Source of the DNA: Candidatus Sigynarchaeota archaeon
GTDB taxonomy: Archaea; Asgardarchaeota; Lokiarchaeia; Sigynarchaeales; Sigynarchaeaceae
Direction of reading: 5' to 3'
Assembly: GCA_030587525.1 (NCBI GenBank)
Contig: JAUQYW010000376.1
Location: 1 to 12,820, forward strand
Length of the DNA: 12,820 nucleotides
Within the stretch, counting starts at the first letter, position 1. Every line of letters begins with the position of its first letter. The notes under the pieces are model-generated. The model was given only the letters and a program-made list of their open reading frames with translations. It had not been told where the DNA came from and ran no database searches. This document shows, piece after piece, positions 6,040 through 12,820 of the stretch. Made by a program: the position numbers and the translations under genes.

Positions 6040-6044
6040 AATTT

Positions 6045-7052
6045 TCACTTGAAAGCTGATATCACTTGATTTTTCTCGATCTTGTACTTTCCCAGGGCAA
6101 GCGCTCCGAGCAAGCCCACCTCGTCGCCAAGGGTGGTTTTTTTCAGTAGAGGTGGGTGGTTTATGGTGAACTCGATCGTCCGCTTTTCAAATAGCTCTCT
6201 CAGCGGGGGAAGGATCTGCTGCTCGTCCTTCAACATAGAACCCCCGATGTAGATGACTTTCGGGTCGTAGAAGTTGTTGATCAAGCCAAGTCCGATGGCA
6301 TTGTAATACGTTGCTTGATCCACGATAGACTGCGCGAGCTTGTCCCCCTTGCGCGCCGCCTCGTACACATCCTTGGCCGTTATCCTGCTCTTGTCGCCTT
6401 TCACGAGGTCGAGCAATTCCTTGCCGCTCCCGGGATCTGCCTCGATGGCGTTCACGGCGTGCTTGGCGACTGACCAGCCAGAGCAGAATGCTTCCCAGCA
6501 ACCTTCAGCACCGCAATTGCAGCGAACCCCGGACTTCGACCCAATGACGCCGTGACCGACTTCCGACGCGTTTCCTTCCTTGCCAAGCACGAGATGCCCG
6601 TTGACGATGAACCCGCCACCGATTCCCGTGGAAATCGTGACATACCCCATATTGTCCTTCTCATCCGGCTTTGCCTCGAAACAATGCACGCCAAGGACGG
6701 CGCTGCGGCAATCATTGATGATGTTGACCTGGATGGACGGGAATCTTTTTAAGATCGGTGCCTTGAGGGGAATGATCTTGAATCCGAGATTGGCGTTGTT
6801 GAAGATCTCTCCTTTCTCAGCATCGATCGGGCCCGCCGTGGCGATGCTGATTGCCTTGATATCCTTGATGGCAACCTTTTGCTTTGCAACGAGCTCGTCG
6901 ATCATCGCGATGACTTGCCGGCTGAGGCCATCCGGATCCGTCTTCGCTGTATCTTGCTTCAATTTTTGAAACGATTTCAAGTCCTCGACGGGAGCGATCG
7001 CGACGCGAACGCTCGTCCCGCCGATATCAACACCGATCAAATGTTGTGGCAT
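6045..7052 (-). CDS. ROK-family sugar kinase (glucokinase-like)
   Basis: From the ATG at 7052 the product has 335 residues with full ROK signatures: ATP-phosphate motif D9-I-G-G-T13, catalytic D114 (NIINDCRSA), the STGIGGGFI motif at 141-149, and sugar-binding E164 and H167 (ASEVGHGVI). The zinc set follows as C178, C180 and C185 (CNCGAEGCWEAF) with H167. It should phosphorylate a hexose or amino sugar with ATP in the cytoplasm; glucose is the default guess because the EVGH and zinc motifs are complete. The longest frame begins at GTG 7124, overlapping the aminotransferase stop, but that adds a Phe/Ser-rich 24 residues not expected in the family. The 7052 ATG has GAGTGA upstream. Its stop lies 5 bases from the PAC2 ATG, so translation is probably coupled. 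Confidence 0.9.
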   Translation of the reverse strand: MPQHLIGVDIGGTSVRVAIAPVEDLKSFQKLKQDTAKTDPDGLSRQVIAMIDELVAKQKVAIKDIKAISIATAGPIDAEKGEIFNNANLGFKIIPLKAPILKRFPSIQVNIINDCRSAVLGVHCFEAKPDEKDNMGYVTISTGIGGGFIVNGHLVLGKEGNASEVGHGVIGSKSGVRCNCGAEGCWEAFCSGWSVAKHAVNAIEADPGSGKELLDLVKGDKSRITAKDVYEAARKGDKLAQSIVDQATYYNAIGLGLINNFYDPKVIYIGGSMLKDEQQILPPLRELFEKRTIEFTINHPPLLKKTTLGDEVGLLGALALGKYKIEKNQVISAFK

Positions 7053-7120
7053 CTGGTTGTTCACTCTGGTGCAAGAATTGTTGGTCAAGTGAAAGAAAAG
7101 AGGAGAGGAAAAAAATGTGA

Positions 7121-8485
7121 TCACGCGAGCAGCGCAGCGATCTTGTCGAGCGCGGGCCCGATGTCCGCGACCGGCATCGAGCAGTAGGCGATGCGGATAC
7201 CATTCACGCCAGCCTTCGTTTGCACGGGAATTACGCCGAGCTTCTGCTCGTCAAGTAATTTCGTTGCAAGCTTGTCCGCTGGGATGTCTTTCGGAAGGTT
7301 CAAGAACGCGAAAAACCCGCCATTGTACGGGTCGAAATAGATGCATTTCTCGGGCTTGTTGAGATTCGCGGCCGCCTTCACGAACACGTTGAACCTGTCC
7401 GTGAGCACGTCGATGACCTTCTGGCGATTCTCGATGGACTTTGCCATGTTCTCCATCATTTTCAACACGATCATCTGCGATATGTGCGATCCGTTCGAGT
7501 TCGTGCCCCGGATGGCCCCGGACAGTTTGTCGACGATATCCTCGTCGAGTTTTTTGAGGTCCACGCCCCATTTGCTCGAAAACCCGAAGGTGATGAAGCC
7601 AACCCTGCCGCCGTAGAAGAGCAATTCCTTAGAGGCGCCATCCAGCTTCACGGGAATGACCATGGGATGCTTGTCCACGAGGTAGGCAAACAAGCTCTTC
7701 TTTTCAGCGTTCTTGTCGTACACGTAGCCTTCATAGGCATCGTCGACGAGCACGATGACCGGTTTCTTCAGCTTGTCTGCCGACTTGACGATTGCATCCG
7801 TGATCTTCGCCATTTCGGCAGGGGACGGCGCATAACCCGTCGGGTTGTTGGGGAAGTTGAGCAGCAGCACGACCTTTCCTTGCTTCTTGCCGATTTCATC
7901 GACCTTTTTGCTCATGGCCGCGACGTCGAAGTGCCGGGTCTTGGGATCGAACGTGTTGAACACGTCGACGTTGCCTCCGATGTTCAATCCGATGATCGTG
8001 TCGTAATTCTCCCAGTACTTGTCGGCGATCAAGACGGTTTCGCCCTCGCTGATGAAGAGTTTCACCACAAAATAGATGGCGTTCGTCACGCCAGCCACGA
8101 CGACGGGCGTGGACAAGAGCGACTGAATATTCGCCACGGCTTTCAATCCCGTCTTTTCAAGGATCCATTCCTTCCACTTGCTCCGCAGCTCGGCCAGACC
8201 TTGAATGGGGGCGTACGAGGCGATCGTGCTCGCGTCGATCTTCGATCCGAGCAGCTCGGAAATGTTCTTGACGAAGAACGTTATGCTCTTGGTCGACTGG
8301 ACATCCAGGTACTGGTTGAGCTCGGCTCCTTTCGCGTCACCGATGGTCGCGTTGATCGCGGCATTTTTTGCTTTGCCCGCCCAGTAAAAGATGCCCTTCG
8401 GGAGGTAGATGCGCTTTCCGAAGGCGGACAGCGCGGAAAAAATAGGCGTGTTGTTTAACGCTGGAAAATCTGGCGGAGATGACAT
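7121..8485 (-). CDS. Class I/II PLP-dependent aminotransferase
   Basis: The 454 residues show fold-type I PLP motifs: N210-F-P-N-N-P-T-G-Y, D248-D-A-Y251 (cofactor-binding Asp and Tyr), Schiff-base K286 (DGASKELLFYGGR) with R294, and a C-terminal R431 (GIRIAYCS) for the substrate carboxylate. It would transfer an amino group from an amino acid to a 2-oxo acid in the cytoplasm; the donor cannot be read. It is longer than the usual 380-420 residues because of the N-terminal part and a segment around 40-70. ATG 8485 is backed by a good ribosome binding site (TGAGGT on the minus strand, 8495-8500) and an ordered promoter, so this is the first gene of the leftward operon. Confidence 0.9.
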   Translation of the reverse strand: MSSPPDFPALNNTPIFSALSAFGKRIYLPKGIFYWAGKAKNAAINATIGDAKGAELNQYLDVQSTKSITFFVKNISELLGSKIDASTIASYAPIQGLAELRSKWKEWILEKTGLKAVANIQSLLSTPVVVAGVTNAIYFVVKLFISEGETVLIADKYWENYDTIIGLNIGGNVDVFNTFDPKTRHFDVAAMSKKVDEIGKKQGKVVLLLNFPNNPTGYAPSPAEMAKITDAIVKSADKLKKPVIVLVDDAYEGYVYDKNAEKKSLFAYLVDKHPMVIPVKLDGASKELLFYGGRVGFITFGFSSKWGVDLKKLDEDIVDKLSGAIRGTNSNGSHISQMIVLKMMENMAKSIENRQKVIDVLTDRFNVFVKAAANLNKPEKCIYFDPYNGGFFAFLNLPKDIPADKLATKLLDEQKLGVIPVQTKAGVNGIRIAYCSMPVADIGPALDKIAALLA

Positions 8486-8530
8486 AGTTCCATTACCTCA
8501 CATCAAATTTCGTTGAAAAGTCTCGACTTC

Positions 8531-8550
8531 TTTATAAATTTACGCGTAAA
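8531..8550 (-). promoter_or_regulatory. Promoter of the leftward operon with adjoining palindrome
   Basis: On the minus strand a TATA box, AATTTATAAA (8531-8540), is directly preceded by, and shares two bases with, the perfect 12-base palindrome TTTACGCGTAAA (8539-8550). The palindrome covers the position where TFB contacts DNA, so a bound regulator could block or help initiation. The expected transcript start is near 8508, about 22 bases before the ATG. Confidence 0.55.
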
Positions 8551-8654
8551 TGCAAACGTTCTTCATAAACGCATCATCAAATGGCAAATTAGTCGGGGGG
8601 AAGGAACCACGTGGTGCGTTTTTTGCCCACGCTGCCCGGTTATTGCGTCTAATC

Positions 8655-8690
8655 ATTTAAATGCGAGAAAAAACTCTTTAACATGTTAAA
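8655..8690 (+). promoter_or_regulatory. Promoter of the SAP-like gene with palindrome at the start site
   Basis: ATTTAAAT at 8655-8662 is the likely TATA box. The expected transcript start, near 8684-8688, falls inside the perfect 14-base palindrome TTTAACATGTTAAA (8677-8690). A repressor dimer there would sit on the initiation site. The outer bases resemble those of the palindrome at 8539-8550. Confidence 0.5.
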
Positions 8691-8710
8691 CACGGTTCGG
8701 TTGACGATAG

Positions 8711-10543
8711 TTGGGCTTGAAAGAAGACTTGGAATCGAAGAATGTCGCGGAATTGAAACAGATGTGCAAGGACCGCGCCATCAAGGGGTATTCCAAGTTG
8801 AAAAATAAAGCGGATTTAATCCGCGCCTTGTTGGATAATGCCAGCGAAGATTCCACGCTTCAAGCAAATCCAAAACCCGCGAGCGTAAAGCCTATCGTTG
8901 ATCCGGCAACCACAGCAATGCTCCAACGAGCGAGCACGAAAACCGTTTACAGCCGCGAGGAAAGCGAGAAACGCATCGAAAAGAACAAGAACATCGCGAC
9001 CCAGCGGGTAGAAGCCGTCAGCCTCCCCACCAAAAAGGTGGCGGAAAATGATGCCACCGTGAAAGTTATCCCTTCAAAAGGCACGGCAACTGGTGCCCCG
9101 ACGGCAAGTAGCGCCGAGAGATTGGCTGACACCCTCGGGAATGTTGCTAAGGTCGGCCCGCAAAAACCCGCAGGAATCGAAAAAAACAAGGCCCAACTGG
9201 CCGGAATCTTCGGTCCTCCCCCCGACAAGATGGCCCAATACGAGGCAGTCGAGCAGCTGGTGAAAACAACAACAAGCAAAGCTCCTTCAAAACAGAAAGA
9301 CACTGCAACTAGTGCCCCGAAGGCAAGTAGCGAGAAATTGGCCAACACCTTTGGGAAGGTTGCAAAGACCAGCCCCCAAAGACCGGCTGAACCTCCGTCC
9401 TCGCTAAATACAGGGAAGACCGGGCAGAAACTCGTCGTTCCAAGCACCCAAATCCAGAAAGCATCGGCAAAAGCTGAAAACCTCGACGACGCCAAGCCAG
9501 CGGCGGTAGCCGTCACGAACACGAAGACCGTTTATAGCCGCGAGGAAAGCGAGAAAAGAATCGAAAAAAACAAGGCGTTGGTGGCCCAGCGGGCAGAAGT
9601 TGTCGGCATCCCCGCCGAAAAGGCGGTGGAAAAAGAGGCGACCGAGAAGGAAGTGAAAGCCACCTCAAAAAAAAACTCTTCAAAACAGAAAGATGCATCG
9701 AAAGCGAGCAGCGCAGGGAAAATGGCCAATTCTATCGCAGCCGGGAAGGTTACCAAGGCCATCCCGCAAAACCCGGCAGAACCTCCGTCTTCGGCAAGCA
9801 CGGGAAAAACCGGGCAGAAACTCGTTATTTCGAGCACGCAAATCCAGAAGGCATCGGCAGAAGCGGACACCAACGCAGCGAAACCAGCACCCACGGATGT
9901 CACGAAATTAAAACCAGACCGCGGAACTAAGTCGAAACGATCCAGCTCGGCAGTGGCAACTTCGGCGCCAAGCACGAGCACGCAAGCATCAAAGATGGTC
10001 GTGCAGCCCCAGCAAATTCAAAAAATATCCCCGGCGGTGCAATCGAAGGTCGAAGAGCCAAAAGAAATGCGATTACAACAATTATCATCGGGCGAACAAA
10101 CCTTCGCGCTGAAAAAGCTCTCGAAAAATGCCTACAAGATGCTAAAGCTCCGCAAGCAAGACTTCATGAAGAAAAAAGCCAAGGATCTCGAGAAGATCCT
10201 CGAAGTCCTCGAGATCGAAAAGGGCAAGTTCACGGTGTACCAGCCGACCGACAAGATGCTGCGCAACTTCATCGACGAGTCCATCAAGCTGATCAACGAG
10301 GTCAAGGAAGAGCAGATCAACAAGCAAGAGCAGTTCTATGTCTCCAACATCCTTCCCCAGATCATCAAGAAGAACGAGGGCAAGATCAAGAAAATAACGG
10401 GAAGGATAGACCGGTATTACACGGATCTGGAAGCCGCGAAAGACATCGTGGAGAAGGTCATCAAGAACAAGTCGCCTTTTCCCCCTTCCTATCTCGTTAC
10501 CGTGATCTTACAGAAAATTCGCGATAAAACGATTTGGACTTGA
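8711..10543 (+). CDS. SAP/Rho_N-like domain protein with repetitive basic linker
   Basis: Residues 7-42 (NVAELKQMCKDRAIKGYSKL, then KADLIRALL) match the helix-turn-helix pattern shared by SAP and Rho N-terminal domains, which bind DNA or RNA; I cannot separate the two by eye. Residues 43-450 are a Lys/Ala/Ser/Thr/Pro-rich, probably disordered linker containing duplicated segments. Residues about 455-610 are charged and helical, with QDFMKKKAKDLEKILEVLEI and PPSYLVTVILQKI, and form the only other likely folded part; I do not recognise it. The start must be TTG 8711: an in-frame TAG precedes it and the first ATG (8761) would cut into the domain. No signal peptide is seen. It is divergent from the operon, ends in a T7 run, and lies 162 bases before a RING-like gene. 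A chromatin or RNA-associated scaffold is possible but inferred. Confidence 0.8.
   Translation: MGLKEDLESKNVAELKQMCKDRAIKGYSKLKNKADLIRALLDNASEDSTLQANPKPASVKPIVDPATTAMLQRASTKTVYSREESEKRIEKNKNIATQRVEAVSLPTKKVAENDATVKVIPSKGTATGAPTASSAERLADTLGNVAKVGPQKPAGIEKNKAQLAGIFGPPPDKMAQYEAVEQLVKTTTSKAPSKQKDTATSAPKASSEKLANTFGKVAKTSPQRPAEPPSSLNTGKTGQKLVVPSTQIQKASAKAENLDDAKPAAVAVTNTKTVYSREESEKRIEKNKALVAQRAEVVGIPAEKAVEKEATEKEVKATSKKNSSKQKDASKASSAGKMANSIAAGKVTKAIPQNPAEPPSSASTGKTGQKLVISSTQIQKASAEADTNAAKPAPTDVTKLKPDRGTKSKRSSSAVATSAPSTSTQASKMVVQPQQIQKISPAVQSKVEEPKEMRLQQLSSGEQTFALKKLSKNAYKMLKLRKQDFMKKKAKDLEKILEVLEIEKGKFTVYQPTDKMLRNFIDESIKLINEVKEEQINKQEQFYVSNILPQIIKKNEGKIKKITGRIDRYYTDLEAAKDIVEKVIKNKSPFPPSYLVTVILQKIRDKTIWT
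8936..9868 (+). repeat. Interleaved duplicated coding segments in the linker
   Basis: Three unit types recur. Unit A, TKTVYSREESEKRIEKNK, is identical at residues 76-93 (8936-8989) and 271-288 (9521-9574). Unit B, starting PAEPPSS and running through TGKTGQKLV and STQIQKASA, is at 225-256 (9383-9478) and 355-386 (9773-9868). Unit C, with ASS...GKVxKxxPQxPAEPP character, occurs at 126-155, 198-229 and 328-359. The DNA of the A copies differs at only a few, mainly synonymous, positions, so protein sequence is being kept. Confidence 0.8.
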
Positions 10544-10550
10544 TTTTTTT
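10544..10550 (+). terminator. T7 terminator after the SAP-like gene
   Basis: Seven T directly follow the TGA stop. No stem is needed or seen. Confidence 0.5.
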
Positions 10551-10605
10551 AGACCAGCTCCAGCGCGAGCATCGTGGGAAACAGCTTAAATCCTATTACT
10601 TGTTC

Positions 10606-10649
10606 ATTTATACGTGAATGGTTCCATCACGACTCGTGGTGATCGATCA
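10606..10649 (+). promoter_or_regulatory. Promoter of the RING-like gene with two palindromes
   Basis: ATTTATAC (10606-10613, in CATTTATACG) is the likely TATA box, with transcription expected to start near 10636. Two perfect palindromes follow almost end to end: CACGACTCGTG (10628-10638) and TGATCGATCA (10640-10649). They could be operator sites or form a small hairpin at the transcript start. Confidence 0.4.
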
Positions 10650-10705
10650 TAGCAGCACCCCTTCGGTTTTTAGGCGTCCAGATTAGCGACACGTGGCCAA
10701 GCGAC

Positions 10706-11761
10706 GTGCGGTACTCCGTTGAGATGCTGATGTCGAAGGAACCGAAGATCTTCTTCAATGGGCTAAAGATTTTAACCGCGATCCACGAGTCCAGCGATCA
10801 GAAGGAGAAGCGCGAGATTGCAGAACAAGTGCTCTCGATGCTCTGCAAACTCATTCCATCTTACGTGAAACGAAGCGGGGAGGAGTACGAGCTCAACAAG
10901 ACCAAGATGGACGCGTCGATCAAGGAGGGCAAGCACCCGCTGGATCTCAAGAGCACGCTGGCTTCAGCAAAGCAAGGTGCAGCCGTAAGCAATCCGGGCA
11001 GCAACGTGGCCGTGCCCTTGAACGAGCAGCCCACCGGCATCGTGATGACCGCGCCTCCCCCATCGAGCGAAGAGGATGATGACATCAAGGTCATTTCGGT
11101 CGAGGATCAAGAATCGACTGGCGAGGAGGAACTCGTTGCTCAGGCAAAGCAAATCGCGGCAGATACCGTCGAGGACGAGAACTCCGGCGAGGCAGGCGGG
11201 CCCGAATCCGCCACTCCCGCCGAAAAAATCGAAAGTGATGCTAGCAAGCAAGAAAGTGGCGAGAGCCTGGAATTCGAGAAAGCCGAGATCGACGAGTATG
11301 GGGATGACGAGTGGATAGGTGCCAGCGATTTCAAGGACACGATCGACGAGAAATTGTTGTTTGACAAGGAAGGCAAGGCAAGTAAGGAATTAGCGGCAGG
11401 GTTGGACTTGATCAATCCGGTCGAGCGCGAGCAAGCCATCGATATGAATTACTCATCGGCTAAAGGGTATCACGATCCATACACCAAATCCCGCTTCCAG
11501 CCCCCGGCCGAGGCAATGATGCCCCCTGTTGAAGCGATGCCAGAACAATCGCTTCCTGCATCATCAGGGAAGGCATTGACCAAAAATGCATCGGAAATGA
11601 GCGGGCAAGAATGCGGGTTCGGTGATGGCACCATTGTCGAAACTGATGGAACGGTTTACGTGTGTCCCGGGTGCAACACGCCGTTCCACGAGGGATGCGG
11701 GCAGATCGTGCTCGAAGTGCAGCACGGCCGCTGCCCGGTTTGCGATGCATCGTGGATCTAA
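10706..11761 (+). CDS. RING-like zinc finger protein with acidic linker
   Basis: The N-terminal 75 residues are helical and charged (GLKILTAIHESSDQKEKREI). Residues about 120-225 are acidic and Ser/Glu-rich, probably disordered (EEDDDIKVISVEDQESTGEE). Around 230-280 a conserved-looking stretch has NYSSAKGYHDPYTKSRF. The last 50 residues form a Cys-rich finger: C303, C320-x2-C323, H328-x2-C331, C343-P-V-C346, with H340 as a spare ligand. The CPxC-x4-H-x2-C...CPxC layout is that of RING/PHD-like fingers, common in Asgard archaea and linked to ubiquitin-like transfer in eukaryotes. The first CxxC pair has only one Cys here, so one site may be weak. E3 activity is not shown. The start is uncertain: GTG 10706, ATG 10724 or ATG 10730. 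It is soluble. Confidence 0.78.
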   Translation: MRYSVEMLMSKEPKIFFNGLKILTAIHESSDQKEKREIAEQVLSMLCKLIPSYVKRSGEEYELNKTKMDASIKEGKHPLDLKSTLASAKQGAAVSNPGSNVAVPLNEQPTGIVMTAPPPSSEEDDDIKVISVEDQESTGEEELVAQAKQIAADTVEDENSGEAGGPESATPAEKIESDASKQESGESLEFEKAEIDEYGDDEWIGASDFKDTIDEKLLFDKEGKASKELAAGLDLINPVEREQAIDMNYSSAKGYHDPYTKSRFQPPAEAMMPPVEAMPEQSLPASSGKALTKNASEMSGQECGFGDGTIVETDGTVYVCPGCNTPFHEGCGQIVLEVQHGRCPVCDASWI

Positions 11762-11796
11762 GTGCATGGTACGGATATTTCTTTTATTCACCCGAT

Positions 11797-11825
11797 ACTT
11801 TATTTTTCCCGCCACGATTTATCAC
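11797..11825 (+). promoter_or_regulatory. Promoter region of the secreted protein gene
   Basis: Two TATA-like boxes, CTTTATTTTT (about 11798-11807) and GATTTATCAC (11817-11826), precede the ATG at 11862. The first gives a leader of about 30 bases, the second about 15. GTGA five bases before the ATG fits a ribosome binding site. T-rich bases here may also end the RING-like transcript. Confidence 0.35.
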
Positions 11826-11861
11826 ATAGTGAGCGCATTCAAGCGTCGACACGTGACTTCC

Positions 11862-12820
11862 ATGAAACCATCCTTCGTCTCCGCCATGTTGATCGGGATT
11901 TGCATCGTTTCGTTTTTTTCTGGCCTCCTATGCGAAGTTGCTGCGGTGCCGGAATTCCTGGCACCCACTGACATCACCGTGGTGACCGGGTCCTCGAACT
12001 CGACGAATCCCCTCAGCGTGCTATACAACGACAGTAACGCCATTATCTTCAACTCCAACAGGTCCGGCGACCGGAATTATTACGAAGCCTATGACATGTC
12101 GTCGCAAAACACGTTTAACACGTACTTCGATGTCATTGAAAGCACGTGGTCTCTCCCGGTCGACTTCAAGGAGGAAAAATCCGACAATGCGGGGCACATG
12201 CACAAGAAAATTATGCGGATCAAGGATGACTACTATGATGGCTACAACCTCACGAGTTATTGGTCAAACCAGCGGATCATGCAGAAGCAAGCCATCGTGA
12301 ACGCGAGCGTGAACCAGACCGAGGGATACCTCGAGTTTTACTTCCTGTCCGAAAGCACGAACGGCACCTTCATGGTCACGTTTGGCGATTTCAAGTATAA
12401 ACGATATTATAACCAAACCCAATGGTCCATGACAGGAAAGGGCTATGGCATCAGCTTTGGCATCGCGCCACTGAGCGGCGCGGCAGATTCCACGTTCTTC
12501 TGCCAGACTTCGTGGGATGGACCCCACACCGCGATCCCCGCTTCATCGATGACCTATCACAGCAACACGTGGTACCACGTGCAGCTCGTGTTCAAGTACA
12601 ACAAGTGGTGGGGCATCAACATCAACTCCATTAACGTGTACAATTCCACGAACTGGACGAGCATGAATCCTTCCCTCAAGATTTTCAATTACATGGCCAT
12701 GTTCACGTCGACGAAGACGTATGCAAGCCGGCGCCCGACGCATGTATTTTACATCGACGCGATCGGGATCAGCTACAACACGACCGCGCACAACCTCGTT
12801 TCGACGATGGACTTTATCAC
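11862..12820 (+). CDS. Secreted sequon-rich protein with LamG/ConA-like fold, 3' truncated
   Basis: From ATG 11862 the frame stays open for 319 codons to the right edge, so the C-terminus is missing. The N-terminus is a signal peptide: MKPS, a hydrophobic core (AMLIGICIVSFFSGLL), then a likely cut after VAA near residue 28. The mature part is rich in Asn, Tyr, Trp, Ser and Thr, with eleven N-x-S/T sequons, fitting an N-glycosylated surface protein. Segments such as GYLEFYFLSES, W237-Y-H-V-Q-L-V-F, and Y297-I-D-A-I-G-I-S follow the strand pattern of concanavalin A/LamG-like domains that I recall from many large Asgard surface proteins. Such domains often bind sugars; a ligand cannot be read. 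The full protein may be much longer, with more domains or a membrane anchor. Confidence 0.8.
   Translation, partial: MKPSFVSAMLIGICIVSFFSGLLCEVAAVPEFLAPTDITVVTGSSNSTNPLSVLYNDSNAIIFNSNRSGDRNYYEAYDMSSQNTFNTYFDVIESTWSLPVDFKEEKSDNAGHMHKKIMRIKDDYYDGYNLTSYWSNQRIMQKQAIVNASVNQTEGYLEFYFLSESTNGTFMVTFGDFKYKRYYNQTQWSMTGKGYGISFGIAPLSGAADSTFFCQTSWDGPHTAIPASSMTYHSNTWYHVQLVFKYNKWWGININSINVYNSTNWTSMNPSLKIFNYMAMFTSTKTYASRRPTHVFYIDAIGISYNTTAHNLVSTMDFI

Noticed and set aside
7053..7124. N-terminal extension of the ROK kinase from GTG 7124
   Set aside because: The extra 24 residues are Phe/Ser-rich and absent from the family; the ATG at 7052 places the ATP motif correctly and has an upstream ribosome-binding-like sequence.
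7484..8458. Long + strand ORF (324 codons) opposite the aminotransferase gene
   Set aside because: Antisense shadow; rich in His, Asp, Val and Arg as expected from reversed codons, with no domain.
8936..9868. CRISPR array
   Set aside because: The repeats are coding, irregularly spaced and keep the protein frame; there are no short identical repeats with uniform spacers anywhere in the window.
8947..9981. Minus-strand ORFs of 149-191 codons opposite the SAP-protein linker
   Set aside because: They mirror the repetitive Lys/Ala-rich coding sequence, giving Phe/Ser/Ala-rich products; the + frame has a real domain and repeat structure.
11762..11971. ORF of 69 codons right after the RING-like gene
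   Set aside because: It overlaps the signal peptide region of the secreted protein in another frame and has no supporting motif.

Overview
The window looks archaeal. Promoters are TATA-type (A+T-rich boxes about 25 bases before the expected transcript start), genes end in short T-runs without a strong GC hairpin, the tRNA gene encodes no CCA, and one gene encodes a PAC2-family proteasome chaperone. Base composition is mid-GC by eye. Three features recall Asgard archaea: a RING-like zinc finger protein, a short Zn-binding domain on a coiled coil, and a sequon-rich secreted protein with a LamG-like fold. That lineage is my inference from style and was not tested by any search.

Left part, mostly + strand (1-3981). 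There is the tail of a membrane protein, a nitrilase-family hydrolase with an unusually short C-terminus, and a small orphan ORF. A gene-poor stretch of about 490 bases follows, with a good TATA box and hairpin-forming sequence, ahead of a gene for a CxxC domain plus coiled coil. Next is a two-gene unit: a metal-dependent amidohydrolase and a PAP2-like membrane phosphatase.

Middle part, - strand (4188-8550). A probable operon reads leftward from one promoter: class I/II aminotransferase, ROK sugar kinase, PAC2 protein, PHP phosphoesterase. The first junction is 68 bases if the ROK ATG is used. ROK and PAC2 are 5 bases apart or overlap. PAC2 and PHP are 29 bases apart. Below it lies tRNA-Arg(CCG), preceded by three consecutive hairpins and followed by a T7 terminator. 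Between this tRNA and the converging PAP2 gene sits a 90-base element with long inverted ends. The PAC2 protein ends in Ile-Tyr-Met, a hydrophobic-Tyr-X tail of the type that docks on proteasome alpha rings.

Right part, + strand (8655-12820). A gene divergent from the operon encodes a 610-residue protein: an N-terminal SAP/Rho_N-like nucleic-acid-binding domain, a long Lys/Ala/Ser/Thr repeat linker and a helical C-terminal region. The next gene encodes a protein with an acidic linker and a C-terminal RING-like zinc finger. The window ends inside a gene for a secreted, sequon-rich, LamG-like protein. The basic SAP protein, the acidic RING-like protein and the palindromes at their promoters are the least explained part of the window and the best candidate for something undescribed.
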